Positions 42,560 to 53,879 of a DNA stretch of 64,000 bases are shown piece after piece. The stretch spans positions 282,889-346,888 of the forward strand of contig CAJNDS010002746.1 of assembly GCA_905221605.1 (NCBI GenBank). The letters are read 5' to 3'. The notes beneath the pieces are model-generated. The model had not been told where the DNA came from, ran no database searches, and saw nothing but the letters and a program-made list of their open reading frames with translations. The DNA comes from Symbiodinium natans (lineage: Eukaryota; Sar; Dinophyceae; Suessiales; Symbiodiniaceae). Each line of letters begins with the position of its first letter. Positions within the stretch are counted from its first letter, which is position 1. The position numbers were made by a program, and so were the translations under genes.

Positions 42560-42835
42560 TACAACGGTTTAGGGTTTAGGGTTTAGAACGAAGGTTTATA
42601 CTGATTATGGGTTTAGGCTAGGGCTTGGGGTTTTATTAGGGTTTAGGGTTTACTCTTGGGCTTATCACTTGAAAATAACAAGTTTTGCGTTTTGAGTCCT
42701 TGCAAACGCACTTCGGCGCGAATGCCGAATCACCATCGCACACAAGCCACGAAGGCGTCCACCTTCACTATCTGCCCACACCTGGCTTGTAACTACTACT
42801 GGGCACAACCATGCTACGCTCCCACGATGTAAACA

Positions 42836-42882
42836 AAATCGTCTATCCAGGACAAGACAAAATCGTCTATCCAGGACAAGAA
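42836..42882. repeat. Direct repeat, two copies of 23 bases
   Basis: The word CAAAATCGTCTATCCAGGA(CAAGA) occurs twice head to tail. It is in a gene-free stretch (42560-43400) that otherwise shows only weak open frames. Confidence 0.85.
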
Positions 42883-43071
42883 TTGACACAAGTAGCCTAG
42901 GCACGTTCCTCATCCGCCGGGTCTCCTGGTCAAAGAGCCCATGCGAATCGTCGAGCTTGATGAAGGCTGCCTGATCCAGTCTTGGTATGAACTTAGTAAA
43001 TAGCTAATTCTACACATGCTCTGTTCAACCCGAGGTTGCAGAATTGACGAATCTACACGCTCGATACAGCT

Positions 43072-43318
43072 ACCCTAAACCCTAAACCCTAAACCCTAAA
43101 CCCTAAACCCTAAACCCTAAACCCTAAACCCTAAACCCTAAACCCTAAACCCTAAACCCTAAACCCTAAACCCTAAACCCTACACCTAAACCCTAAACCC
43201 TAAACCCTAAACCCTAAACCCTAAACCCTAAACCCTAAACCCTAAACCCTAAACCCTAAACCCTAAACCCTAAACCCTAAACCCTAAACCCTAAACCCTA
43301 AACCCTAAACCCTAACCC
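43072..43318. repeat. CCCTAAA telomere-type array, about 35 units
   Basis: Nearly perfect heptamers with one shortened unit (CCCTACACCTAAA). It is the last large telomere-type array before the telomere-free compartment and is followed at once by a (CCCT)n run. Confidence 0.97.
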
Positions 43319-43334
43319 TCTGAGACCTTCAACT

Positions 43335-43371
43335 CCTCCCTCCCTCCCTCCCTCCCTCCCTCCCTCCCTCA
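43335..43371. repeat. (CCCT)n microsatellite
   Basis: About nine CTCC tetramers next to the telomere-type array. Confidence 0.95.
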
Positions 43372-43401
43372 CTTCCTCCTCCCCTCTCATCTCTCAGTCC
43401 C

Positions 43402-43850
43402 TTTAAATTTGGGTTTAAGGTTTGGGGCTAAGTTTATAAGGGTTTTTTTACGAGGGCAAACCGAATGGCAAGGAAGGCCTTGAATGTCGAGCCGGGGGCC
43501 AGGTTCACAGAAAATGTCAGGACGTGGAGCAACACTTTCACGTTGATGACAATCTGAGCAGCCAGCATCGCTACACAAGATTCTAGCTTTGAGTGCCAGC
43601 TTCAAGACACAGAGACAGAGAGAGGCTACAGCCTAGCCTCCTGTTCATATCCGGCACCCAAGCCAGGACTGGAGGTGTTCAGCTTGATTAAGTGTTTCTG
43701 CGGTTGCTGGCGCAACTCCTTCCACAGAACATCCTGAAAGGCATTCTCTAGAATCTCTAGTAACTCATCTATGGTGGGCTTGGGATCTGCCGCGTCGGAC
43801 AGCTCTTCTTCAGCAGCAAGAACCAGAGCTCCGCTGTGGGCAGAGGACAT
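43402..43850 (-). CDS. Unknown short protein, first exons
   Basis: ATG at 43850 opens MSSAHSGALVLAAEEELSDA and continues DELLEILENAFQDVLWKEL to about 43680, an acidic, helical N-terminus. A following exon, about 43445-43600 after an acceptor CTTGAAG, can be read as VINVKVLLHVLTFSVNLAPG, a hydrophobic segment that would be a membrane span, or in another frame as a Cys-containing stretch; the choice is open. No family is recognised. It lies between two telomere-type arrays and on the same strand as its neighbours. Confidence 0.4.
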
Positions 43851-44458
43851 GGCTGATCGGGACCAGGCCACAAACTATCAATGTCACGAGGCAAAATGCC
43901 TACAGCAGGAACTCAACACGTGTGCAGGTTCCACACAAGATAAGAAAATGTCAGCTCACTGCCCACACAGCTGCTACATTGAAGCAGAATGACAGGGAGG
44001 AGGGGGTGGCACCTCGTCGAGCCTGCTTGGCCCGTTCTGCTCTGAGATCGCGCAGAGCACGCTTCATTGCCGGCGAGTAAAAAACTACTAATTATTTCAA
44101 GGCACGGCCAGAGCAAGTGGCTAGCCTGAATTTTTGGGCGATCCAGGTTGGGTAGTAGGTGGTACCATAGCAATAAGGACAAGACATTTATACGGTTTAG
44201 GGTTTAGGGTTTAGGGTTTAGGGTTTATAGTTTAGGGTTAGGTTTCGGGACGCAGTCTGTGTCTGCCTGGCCTACAATCATGAGCCAGTGCCTTCATAAT
44301 CGGTCTCCTTACCCGGTCTATGTCTCTATAAACCCAGAACCCGAAAATCAAGGCCGAGGCCCGGAAACAGGCCCAAGTCAGGTCTTTAGAGAAAGGCCTT
44401 ATTATTTGAAGTCTTTGGACCCTCAGGGTTATCGCCAACAAGCACACCAAAAGTTGCT

Positions 44459-45410
44459 TTAGCACAAGACACTCTCCTTTGTGACCAGGGCCGGCCTTGG
44501 ACCAATGATGATCGCAAGCGAGTATTTGTTCACACCCCTCAGGTAGGACTTGACGCTGTCGATGTACTCGACGATCACTTTCGCTCTCGACGTTTGCGCG
44601 TCAATCACGATTCCCAACTTGTGGGACGTCTGGATCTTCTGTTGCAAGGTCGCACCAAACTCAGTCCTATGCTACACTCAGGAGCCAGGTTGCACAAAAT
44701 CCACCCTTGCAAGACATGGTTATGGCAACCTGCGGCAACCAAGCATCTTGTCCCGATGGACGAAAATGTGGTCCATCTCTGCCCTGGCCTGATCCATGGC
44801 TGCTGTCACTGCTGGATCCTCCTCCTCTGCCTCCTCCTCAATGATACCCTGCAGGTGCCTGTGTATCAGTGACATCACCGCATTCCTTTGCCGCAACGTC
44901 CGGGTCAGCAGCCGGCGCCGGCACGGCAGCCGGGCTGGGAGCTGTGCCAGCCTTTTGTGCACTGAGCTGTTTCACCAATGCATACGCCTCCTCAGATGTA
45001 TGTAAAAACTCAAAAGCCAACAATGTGTCGTGCCTCTGAAACTGAACTTATGGTCACACACACACATGCAGAGTATTCATCATGTAAGAGTCAGGGATAC
45101 CAACAGCTTGGGCAGACTTGCCGTGGATTGGGATATTGGAGTCCATCAGGTTTCTGATGGCTGCAAGGCCAGATCGAGTACTGAGATTCGTGATCAAACG
45201 ATGGAAAGCCGGACAATCCGAGGCAGTCTTGCCAAACTTAGCAGTCATAGACTGTCGCCATTGCCCCAGTGCCAGGAGGGTGCTGCAAGTCCCAGTCTTG
45301 AAAAGCAACTCTGTCCTGAAATAAAACACAGGCACATGTTTGACGTCCGGAACTGAATTTTCAGGCAGAAGAGGAGGAGCTTCAGCACGCACAAAATCCA
45401 ACCAAGCCAC
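44459..45410 (-). CDS. Unknown multi-exon protein with Ala/Pro linker
   Basis: Exon-like stretches on the minus strand: about 45070-45400 (TASDCPAFHRLITNLSTRSG, NLMDSNIPIHGKSAQAVG); about 44880-45010 (HTSEEAYALVKQLSAQKAG, then an Ala/Pro linker); about 44753-44855 (GIIEEEAEEEDPAVTAAMDQ, HIFVHRDKMLG); and 44459-44669 (SHKLGIVIDAQTSRAKVIVE, then YSLAIIIGPRPALVTKES and TAA). The short linker-to-acidic junction can be joined in phase 0 by a 49-nt GT-AG intron. No known domain is recognised. The 5' end is missing, since no ATG fits the first exon. Confidence 0.5.
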
Positions 45411-45568
45411 ATAGCATGGCCATCTTGCATGTCCTCGGTAGAACAGAGAAGACAGGACTCAGCATTCATTATTGTGATGGGCAAGCTTGTACTCTCGCTA
45501 CTGAAGTAAGCACCTTCTTTTGTTCCACTTCCTGGCCAGACCCCACCCCAGGCGCTGTGTATCAGATT

Positions 45569-45677
45569 ATCAGCTGGTGAAAAGCGAAAATGCCTTTGCA
45601 GCGAAGGGCTCTGGATAGAGCTAATCAGCTGGTGAAAAGCGAAAATGCCTTTGCAGCGAAGGGCTGTGGATAGAGCT
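45569..45677. repeat. 55-bp tandem duplication at a gene's 3' end
   Basis: Two copies of ATCAGCTGGTGAAAAGCGAA... with one or two mismatches. On the minus strand the unit carries the final codons (PFAAKAFSLFTS) and stop of the 45.6-48.3 kb gene, so the second copy lies just past the real stop at 45625. Confidence 0.95.
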
Positions 45678-48284
45678 GGGCAGACCTCGTTCTGAATGTG
45701 TTGGACCCAGGTTCTCTTCCACTTAGCCGCTCATGGGCTTGGCCCGTGTGGCAGCAGACACGCTTCCCGAAAGAGCGACGGGATTTACAAGTGTACTCTT
45801 TGGCACATGGGCAAGGGCGTGGCATGTTCCACATGAGCACCTTTGTTGCTTTCTGGTAGGGTGCCCCGAATGCACACATGTGGCACTCCCAAGCGCTGGG
45901 CTGGTGGTGCCCTTGCGAAAACTCTGGAAGCAAGAACATCAGGCCTTTGCTTGGGTTTTCCAGCGCCACTGGCCTGTGGCATCGCAAGCAGGTACGCACA
46001 ACCCGCCAAGCCATCTTGACCGTTTCATTCCCAGTGACCAGGCACCGCCGATCAGGATCCTCCAGACCAGAAATGACAAGTCAAACTTCTGTTGGGATGG
46101 AAATAATTGAAAACACACACACACAGACACACGCGGTCCGACATGTTTGCCATTGCAAACCCCCACAAGGCAGCAGCGCTGCGAACGGCCAAAGGAAATC
46201 CAGAGCGCTGGCCAGGCTTTCGACGTCCTCTTCTGGCCCGTGATTAACTTTCACAAGGTGGGCTCAGCCACACCTGAGAATCCCAACTGCCAATTGGACT
46301 GCTGCCCATCCTGTTCAGCCTTGCACACTCACAATCATTGCGCCGCCAAGTCTCACCCATGACATACCCTTTCTCGATCCACCGATCGATGCAATCCTGC
46401 ATTCTTGGACATGTCAGGTCCACGCCCTGCAGGATGTCCAGCCCCATTGCCAAGTAGCCTTGGGGAGCTGCGGCATTGCTATCACTTTCTCACGCCGCTC
46501 AAACGAATCAAGCAAGAAGCCCTGTGACTGCGCTGCTTGCACAAGTCTGGCGCCACCACAAAAGAGCTCCAGGAAGATTCCCTTGGACTTGCCTGGCAGT
46601 TTGTGTGGAACAACTACAATCGAGATCCAAAGGCTGGATGCATTCATTTTCTACGAACCTTGCCTTGGCCGTTCAAAAGGTCTCGAAACTGCTTATCCAC
46701 ATCATCTACTGACCGCAAAGGTCGGGAAGCGTGCTTCACCACTGACACGCGCTGCCCTCCACTTGGTCTGGAGCACCCGGTCTTTGGCTTCACATGTGCT
46801 TTATAAACCTTGAGGTCACCACTCTGTCCGGCAGGCACTTCACTTGCAGAGAGGCCACAGTCCATCTCGTCATCCTGAATGACAAAGAGACCATGTCCCG
46901 GCTCACTGGCTAGGGGTGTCCCTTGATCCAGCCCAGTACCATCGCTGGGAACAGCAGGTGTCCACACACCCAGGTCATCCTCGATGTGGATACTCATGTT
47001 TGGAGACGTAATGGCTGCGGCCACACGATTGCTCAAAACATCTGGGGCTGACCCCTCCAAGGTCAAACTGCAACCAGGCATCGTCCAAACACAACTCGAG
47101 TGCCTCTTGGCCGAATCACCTGACAACCGCAAACGACCTTTGGCACCACTCCCCATCAAGTAGTCATTGTCGAAGATGTATGATTGCGGCAATGCGCTGA
47201 ACCTACGGGACACATGCACAAGTCCAAGCACTGCTAAGACCACTTCAGCTGGATAGTCCGTGCCTCGGGAGGGCCTCGCGAATTTCCGGGGAAAGCCCCT
47301 TCCAAGCTCGACTCCATTTCTCAATCCTCTGCTAGGCCTCAGTGCCGAGAACACCAAGCAGAGTCTGCTGGGCGACGGTCAAATCCGCATTGTTCGTCCT
47401 CCTGACGGCCCGTTCCTCACAAAGTCTAAGAGAATGCAGCAGAACCAAAGGTGTGCATGAAAACAAGTTCATGGTTTATGCGGCGCTTGAATCGAGCTGC
47501 GATAACATTGATCTTTTGAGACAAAGATGTCGCCTTGTACTTGGTTGACTCATCATCGTGAGCAGCACTGTAGTGCCAGTATCTCTGGTCAAAATCAGAG
47601 TCATCCTTGAATCTCACAAAATCCACGGTTAGGCCGCTGTTCAAGATATTGATGAACTTGCGGTCAAACTCCTGCTCCTCATCCCCTGCTCCGCCGTCCA
47701 CTGCAGCTTCGTACTTCTCCTGCAGTTTTTTCAGCGCCGAGATAAACTGGAGGCCGTCGCCTATCAAAATTTTTCCCTTGGCTGAATGCACAAAGCAGCA
47801 CTACAGCAGACTCTGACTGCAAGCATCCAAGATGACCATCTGGACTCTTTAAACTAGGTATGTATAACGCAAAGGGAAGTCGCGGCGGCATCCCGAAGAT
47901 ACTTCGCGCCATCAGATGACATCAGCAGCTGGGGATCGCGGTGTATTGTTTGGTAGAGCTTACCTGGGTAGTTTGCAGATCGCATGACTTTTGGCTTAGG
48001 ACATCCCGCCATGCACAGGTCACAGACCGCAGCCCAGATGATCCTCCACGACATCCTGGATGATCTCTCGTTGTCTTTCTTCATCTGCTTCGCGCCATCC
48101 CGATTTCTCACCAGTGCTGATCTCATCCAACTTCACCTGCAGCTAAGCTGCATAAAACAACTGAAACTTCTCCACCCGCTCCGACATTCCAGAGCTCTGC
48201 AAGGAGAATTTAAGCTGCCTTGCTCCCACGCTCGACGACCTCTGGCGCCTGGCCCTGATCAACAACCTTCGCTTTCGGTGCCAT
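45625..48284 (-). pseudogene. C5-methyltransferase-like dinoflagellate protein with in-frame stop
   Basis: A likely start is the ATG at 48284 (MAPKAKVVDQGQAPEVVE). Further exons: about 48030-48140 (LDEISTGEKSGWREADEERQ), about 47540-47780 (SALKKLQEKYEAAVDGGAGD), about 47340-47435 (NADLTVAQQTLLGVLGTE), about 46660-47340 (SYIFDNDYLMGSGAKGRLRL; acidic linker). Then comes the domain: an exon ending at 46494 with IFLELFCGGARLVQAAQSQG, a 26-nt GT-AG gap, GVDLTCPRMQDCIDRWIEKG, and SQVWLSPPCES. TAA at 46244-46246 is followed in frame by SRARRGRRKPGQRSG. The last exon, about 45625-46050, has LVTGNETVKMAWRVVRTCLR, VALENPSKG and a Cys-rich end. FCGGA, PPCES and ENP fit C5-methyltransferase motifs I, IV and VI. 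The TAA sits where the family carries an aromatic or Leu residue, so this copy is probably inactive. Confidence 0.55.
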
Positions 48285-48329
48285 AGCGCACAGCACCACA
48301 AGGAAGCTGGATCTTTACAAGGGGACTCC

Positions 48330-49970
48330 TCTGCAGACATGAGCTATCTGTCTATGTTTTTCTTCTTGCGCGCCGAGATCATTGCTGCCCGAATTCGAGC
48401 CACCTGCTGTTCTGGATACAGACTCCTCTGAAAACCTGCACCCCGGCCGGAGTTTTTGGCCGAAATGCCTATCAAGGATGTTGGTGTGGAAGCGAGAACA
48501 CAGATCCTTAAGTATCCCTACAAACAAACTATGTAGGGAAGGGACACCGTCTATCTGGGCTGAGACCCAACACCCTACCTCATAGATAAGCATTTTCAGG
48601 CAAAACACCTATCAAGGATGCTAGGTGTCAAAGTACTCTGCACATTAGTTCTTTTTCTGGGTCTGACCCAGACTTAAGTCATTGAATTCATCTGCCACCC
48701 AGGCCCAGACCTCTCTGGCCATAGGAACATTTGGACGTAGTCAGCACAACCTGGACGGCAGCAGAAGAAGGACCAACGAATCACGTGGGGCACACCCCCA
48801 AGTAGCAGTACGGACACCCTAACATGCAACATTGGTCTCTATGACGAGCAGTCACAGTCAGATCGGGGTGGCACAATCCACAGGGTTCATGGCCTGCTGT
48901 TGGGCCCATAGAGGGCACAGAATCCAGTCATCCAATCCAACTCAAGACTATGGCGCTGCGGGCTGACGGCCGAGGGTGGACTTTTCTTATGTTTAGTTCA
49001 TGTAACATGTAGTCATGGGGGGGGGGGCTCCAGGTTGCAAGGTTTGACGAGTGCAGAGTTGATTGTAGAATAGGCACATAAGGTTTTTCTCAGAAGCCAG
49101 AGTTTGTCAGCTCCAGCCATCTCAAAAAACCCTGATGCCAAGAAAGAGCTGCCTGACATGAGCTGGACCTTATTCAGCTCTGGCCGAAGTTTCTCAGCTC
49201 CAGCCAGCTCATCTAATTACACTCGGACGCCAAGAAAGACCTTCCTAACATCAGCAATAATGGCTCTGGCCGGAGTTTGCAACTCCAGCAACCAGCCCAC
49301 AAGCTCTCTTACGCACAGAAAGAGTTTCCTGGATTCTGGCCGCAGTTTCTCAGGACAGACAAAGGCTGATGACATCAAAAACATTCCTGCCATCACCAGG
49401 CCCTTTTCCCTCAAGGGCCAGCTAGCCTGAACTGGACAATCCACTGACCATGTGCTCGCTGTATCAGAATTTCACTGACAGAGAACGAGAACGTGGCGAG
49501 ATTTTTGACTGAGGCACTGGCACACAAGAGCACTGCCGTAGTCCGGACCTGGGAAAATTCATGGTGGCAAAACAAATCCAGGCTGTGACAGCGCGCGCGA
49601 ATCTGTATCTGTACTACGTCCGCTCATTCCCTCTGCTGCGCATGGCACGCCTCCTTTCCCTGGCAATTTTTTCCCTGGAAGCTCAACCGTCTGTCGGACA
49701 ACATCTAGGAAGCCCAGAGCTCCCAACAGCTTCATGCCTGTCAACTAGAATGTTTTGTCTAGGTATAGGGAGAGCCCCAAGTCGAAAGCTAGCTGCTGCA
49801 ACAACTTTGCAATGTCGCTGCATGACATGTGGATCCTTGAAGAAAGTATCACATGGCCAGAAGCCATGATGAGTGAATCGAATGGGTGCGCTCGCCATTG
49901 CTAGCGCTCAACGGGCATTTGCGCCCATCAAAACTCGACTCGAAGCAGGTTCTTTCCTGCCTGGCTTGAA
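48330..49970. other. Gene-free spacer with hairpin-type repeats
   Basis: No exon chain is convincing. Telomere-type words are absent. A poly-G run lies near 49018-49027, and a repeated segment containing the GGAGCT/AGCTCC motif lies at 49090-49350. Confidence 0.6.
49090..49350. repeat. About 90-bp units with AGCTCCAGCC motifs
   Basis: Successive units share TCTGGCCGAAGTTTCTCAGC, a CCAAGAAAGA box and CTTCCTAACATCAGC, diverging between copies at about 49100, 49180, 49265 and 49335. It is the same motif family as at 1.66 and 59.9 kb. Confidence 0.7.
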
Positions 49971-50267
49971 TCAGTCGATCCTGGCCTTCTTATCGCCCTC
50001 GTTCACCGTGTCAGGCGCGTCCCGCTTCCCCTGCTGCTTGTTCTCTTCAATCATGGAGCAGAGTTTCATCTCCTCCAGCTGCAATGCAGCCATGGCCTCC
50101 TTATGGTCCGCAATCTTGCACCGGATGACAGCGAGGTGGTCACGCATTCTCTCTTGGACCGCCTCGCGGGTCACGGTAGCCAAGGTCTTCTTCCTTGTCA
50201 CCTCCGTCAGATCCACGAGCACTTGGAGGGAACGGAAATTTGCTTGCTGGTTGTCTCCTTCAGCCAT
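49971..50267 (-). CDS. Small coiled-coil protein, single exon
   Basis: ATG at 50267, stop at 49971, 98 codons without intron. The product (MAEGDNQQANFRSLQVLVDL...) is helical and charged. Leu, Met and Ile are spaced for a coiled coil over about residues 15-75 (AVQERMRDHLAVIRCKIADH, MAALQLEEMKLCSMIEE). It ends in a basic, Asp-rich tail (GDKKARID). It has no signal or membrane segment and no family I recognise. It sits on the same strand as its neighbours and just downstream of the gene ending at 50367... in reverse order, so it is the next gene in the minus block. Confidence is good that it is coding, low for any role. Confidence 0.6.
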   Translation of the reverse strand: MAEGDNQQANFRSLQVLVDLTEVTRKKTLATVTREAVQERMRDHLAVIRCKIADHKEAMAALQLEEMKLCSMIEENKQQGKRDAPDTVNEGDKKARID

Positions 50268-50366
50268 CGCCAACTGCCAGAAGTCCTCATCACTTGCAGG
50301 CAGCTCTTACAAACCACTTAAAAATGTATAACCCTGTCACACGTCATCCATAATTATGATTCTGTA

Positions 50367-51105
50367 CTACTGTTGGCCCGTTGCCAAATCCAAGCAAGAG
50401 GCCATGATTGGGCTGATAGAACGGTCCACGTGGGACAGACCAGTGGGCAGGGTGGCCATGGAGACCTCCTTGATTTCATACCTCTGAGGCACAGATTTGA
50501 ATTGCCAGGGAATGGATCAACGAGCTTGCTACAAATTACATAGGTCAGTTCTGCCGAAGAGCTTGTCCTGGAGGCCCTTTTGCCAACCGTAAAGGCAAGG
50601 CGAGCACAGTCCTCTGCTGTGGAAAAGTACGTTGAGCTCCATCTTGCGGCACGGATTCTTCTCGAGGATCTGCACAAGTTCATCATGGTCCGCCGGGGCG
50701 GTCAAGCGAAAGAATTTCCAAACTCCTGCGTCTGCTGTCCTAGTTGCTAGCTTTGTGACTAACACCCCAGGCCACTAGGTTAGACCCCAGCAGCAAAAAA
50801 CAAAATAGTCCTGGCTGCGCTTCATCCCCTGCGCATGTCGGGGTGGCACTGATCTTCAAAGTGGCCTGATACAGGAAAAAGTCCATACCATTGACCCGTC
50901 GCAGGCCACTGCAAACATCCTTGTTAACCTCGAAGGAGCCGAGCGGGTCATCCAGCAACGTCACTTCCTGAGTGCGAATGCACTCCTGGGGCTGGCACAG
51001 GACACGCTCAACCACCTCATAGACTTTGACTGTCATGAGGTCTGCAATGGCAGCACGATGATTCTTCTTGACGCTGAAGCCCTTTGAGTCCCCTCCGCCA
51101 CTCAT
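50367..51105 (-). CDS. Unknown three-exon protein
   Basis: ATG at 51105 opens MSGGGDSKGFSVKKNHRAAI and continues to about 50766 (VYEVVERVLCQPQECIRTQE, NGMDFFLYQATLKISATP, then a hydrophobic LFCFLLLGSNLVAW). The frame is kept into exon 2 (DAGVWKFFRLTAPADHDELV, KNPCRKMELNVLFHSRGLCS) by a GT-AG gap of only 31 nt at 50735-50765. A last exon, 50367-50483, reads EIKEVSMATLPTGLSHVDRS and ends at TAG. The junction between exons 2 and 3 is not phase-clean. A single-base error or frameshift is the alternative to the tiny intron. No family is recognised. Confidence 0.55.
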
Positions 51106-52246
51106 CTTGAAGCCCAACCTCCAAGATGAAATTGTTCTGAGACTAACTGGGCAGCAGCCCACCCGCAGTGAAACTAGTTTATGATGACTGTCAGTCATGG
51201 TGTCCCAATGATTACTGAAACCCTGGTCTTCCTGGCCTCCGGGCAGAGAACTTGCAGCTCTGAGCCACAGCCTGCTTGAGGGAGCTGAAGAACACACGGT
51301 TGGGTTGGATCTCATCGTGGAAGCCAAAGGCAGGACGCACAGAGAAGCCTTTGATCGACATGACAGACGCACAGGCAGACGGAAGGAGATGCGAGGTCAC
51401 AGCAAAGGGGAAGAAAATAGCTTGAGTCCAAAATCAAGGAGGAGTCCAGGAAATATACATTTCCGGAACGCGCACTGTTTGCAAGACAGCGCTGAGAAGC
51501 GTGTTGTTTCATGAAGGGCTGGACAACGTCTAAATTAGTCTAAATGCTACAGATTCACGGAGTCCGGAACCTTCTGAGAGCATGGCAGTCCGTCACAGGC
51601 AGCGAGGAATCGATGAAACAGGGTTGGGCCTGGGCGACAGACTGTGTTGAGCGACTTCCTAATCTATTGTCATCTTGCTTGAACTTGACAGAAGTGATCT
51701 CATTGGAGCTTGACTTTAAACTTTACTTCAGTCAAGTAAGTGCCACCTGACCCACTTGTGCTTCTATGGGCTCAAGCCCGATGATCTGCAGTCTTCATCT
51801 ACACACTTCATCCCTCCAAAACCAGCTCTGAGAAACCTCAGGTACACTGATGGCCATGAGGTGTTATGTAAAGAACAAACACAGGTTGGGCAGATTGGCA
51901 GAGGAGCTGAGGAGCACGGTTTGAAGAGTATGGCTAGGGGCGTCGAAAGCCAACAGCCCAATGATAGGGGAAGGCAAGCAGCAAGCCAGCCAATTCACGA
52001 GGCATCTTGAAAGCGAACAGAGCCAGACCAAATCTACCTACTTGGCACTCTGCACATGTCATGCATAATGTCATGAACCCTGGCAGCTGATATTGACATT
52101 CCAGAAGCACCGGATCACACAACACAGCCTTTTTTATTACGTCTCCACTTTATCGGATCTTCGCGTCTGCAAGCCTTCCTTTTTGCTGGCCACTGACTGA
52201 CGCCCCAATAAGTCAGTCTTTTAATACTACGTCCAAGCAGCTGGAG

Positions 52247-53206
52247 TTAACCGGTCTGATGGCCAACAGCCTGAGGCACTTCTGGCAATGGCCTGGCGCG
52301 GCCGCGGCTCAACGCATCCAGGCACAATGTAGCAGACCTCTGGACGGTGAGGCGCCGTGACCGGGCACAAACCTGGCCCTGCACAAACTCTTTGGCCATG
52401 GTCAGCTTCACGAAAGTCAACATCGTGTCACGTGCCTCAAAGATCGCCTTGCGCACATCAGAAGATTTGATCAGCTGGTCAGGATATGGGAACAACATTT
52501 CACTGTGATCACTCAGCATCTCATAGAAGATGCATCCGGCTGCCCAGAGGTCTGCTTCCGGACCGCATTGGAATGCCTTCTTCAAGTGCAACCAGCACTC
52601 GAGTGGCCGGTAGTTGGCCGTGAAAGCCTCCTGGCCACTGAGAGTGACACTGCCTTGTTTCATCTCTCTGCACAAGCCGAAATCACAAATCTTCATGAGA
52701 ACCGACTGCTCACAAAGCTGAAATAGCAGCAGGTTCCCAGGTTTCAGATCCAGGTGGATGCACCCCATCTCATGTATGTATTCTAGGCCCTGCAGCAGTT
52801 GGTGAGCCACCTGCCAGCGCTTCATCATGGTGAAAGTAGAGCAGGCGCCACGGAGGGCCCGGCGCAAATCGATGTCGGCCTTTTCCATTGGCATTCCCAT
52901 CGTGGCTGATGGGCCTGCCAGCAAGCCCCAAGCCATGACTACAGAAGGGTGGCGAAGCTTCATGAGGATCCTGTTTTCTTTTGCAAGCTCTTCCAAGAAC
53001 TGGTCGCAACGGGCCACCTTCAATGCCCAAGGCCGCCCCGATCTGTCTGTGGCCAGGTACACAGCTCCATAGGTGCCTCCACCCAGCTTCTGCTCGAGCG
53101 ACAACTCAAAGCCGCCGCCAGAAAACCGCCAGGATCGCATGCCCTCATCCACCGGCTCCCGTGGCACCACTGGCTGAGGCTTCAAGTCCTGATCCTCCTG
53201 GGTCAT
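52247..53206 (-). CDS. Divergent Ser/Thr protein kinase
   Basis: One intron-free exon, 319 residues from the ATG at 53206. The kinase domain starts near residue 33. Seen: Gly-rich loop LGGGTYGAV (41-49), Lys63 in WALKVA (VAIK-type), Glu77 in the C-helix, HLDLKPGN (151-158) with catalytic-type Asp153 and Asn158, DFG at 175-177, and DLWAAGCIFYEML (219-231) of helix F. Odd points: the usual HRD is HLD, so it is a non-RD kinase; the APE site reads NYRPLEC (198-204); and the C-lobe after helix F is short and unlike the typical RxxA-HPF ending. It should phosphorylate Ser/Thr if active. The lack of introns contrasts with its neighbours and could reflect retroposition. Regulation and substrate are not visible. 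Confidence 0.88.
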   Translation of the reverse strand: MTQEDQDLKPQPVVPREPVDEGMRSWRFSGGGFELSLEQKLGGGTYGAVYLATDRSGRPWALKVARCDQFLEELAKENRILMKLRHPSVVMAWGLLAGPSATMGMPMEKADIDLRRALRGACSTFTMMKRWQVAHQLLQGLEYIHEMGCIHLDLKPGNLLLFQLCEQSVLMKICDFGLCREMKQGSVTLSGQEAFTANYRPLECWLHLKKAFQCGPEADLWAAGCIFYEMLSDHSEMLFPYPDQLIKSSDVRKAIFEARDTMLTFVKLTMAKEFVQGQVCARSRRLTVQRSATLCLDALSRGRARPLPEVPQAVGHQTG

Positions 53207-53470
53207 GGCCAAGCAAGGCAGAGCGCCGGCTCTGATTCTGCTGACTCCGGCGCAGGGCCTCTTCCTGCCAGCGGGCGGACTTCCAGGCCGCTGTCGCCGC
53301 CTTCATCCCTGTCACAGGGGTCTTCTTCCACAGTCGCTTTTTAACTGGCAACTTGACACCGTGAACAGATCGCCACCGATAGAAGAGGACAAAAGACGAG
53401 GGCGGCCGGCGCAGCCCCAATTGTTTATTGGAGACACAAACCATGATATCCAGTGTTTCCTGGATTCTAG

Positions 53471-53707
53471 ATGCTTGCAAAGTCAGACTATGATGACCCT
53501 GCCTGGGCATGTCTGTTCACGGAGATAGGTGTGTGTCCTGATGATGGAACAATGTTGTACCATACTGACTCTCCGGGTGCCATTCAAATAGATTGTGGAC
53601 CTTACGATCATTACCAAAGGCTAAAATTTGGAAAAGCCAAAACATCAAGCAGCAAAGGGATGTCCCGCCCACTGAATGTCTTCGGCTATGCGTCAGCTGA
53701 AGGATAG
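53471..53707 (+). CDS. Possible small acidic protein divergent from the kinase
   Basis: An ATG at 53471 opens 78 codons (MLAKSDYDDPAWACLFTEIG...) with an even mix of residues and a Gly/Asp/Pro-rich middle (DGTMLYHTDSPGAIQIDCGP), ending at TAG. It would be transcribed away from the kinase gene, whose start lies 265 bp to the left. I know no family for it, and chance cannot be excluded at this length. Confidence 0.3.
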   Translation: MLAKSDYDDPAWACLFTEIGVCPDDGTMLYHTDSPGAIQIDCGPYDHYQRLKFGKAKTSSSKGMSRPLNVFGYASAEG

Positions 53708-53879
53708 CGCAAGGGAGACGTGCACAGGCCTTGAGGCACATATGATAGGTTGGTTGATGTCAACGCGAGGTCATTGTTGGAGAAAAGTTCACCTATAGGT
53801 GAATTACTCGGGCGCCAATCACATGTCACTTGGAAGTTACTTGGAGATGTCTTTGAACAGTTGAAATGACTTGCAGTTC

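Noticed and set aside
42665-42913. Minus-strand frame with repeated LVLDRRFCL
   Set aside because: It arises from the 23-base direct duplication at 42836-42882. No neighbouring exon supports it.
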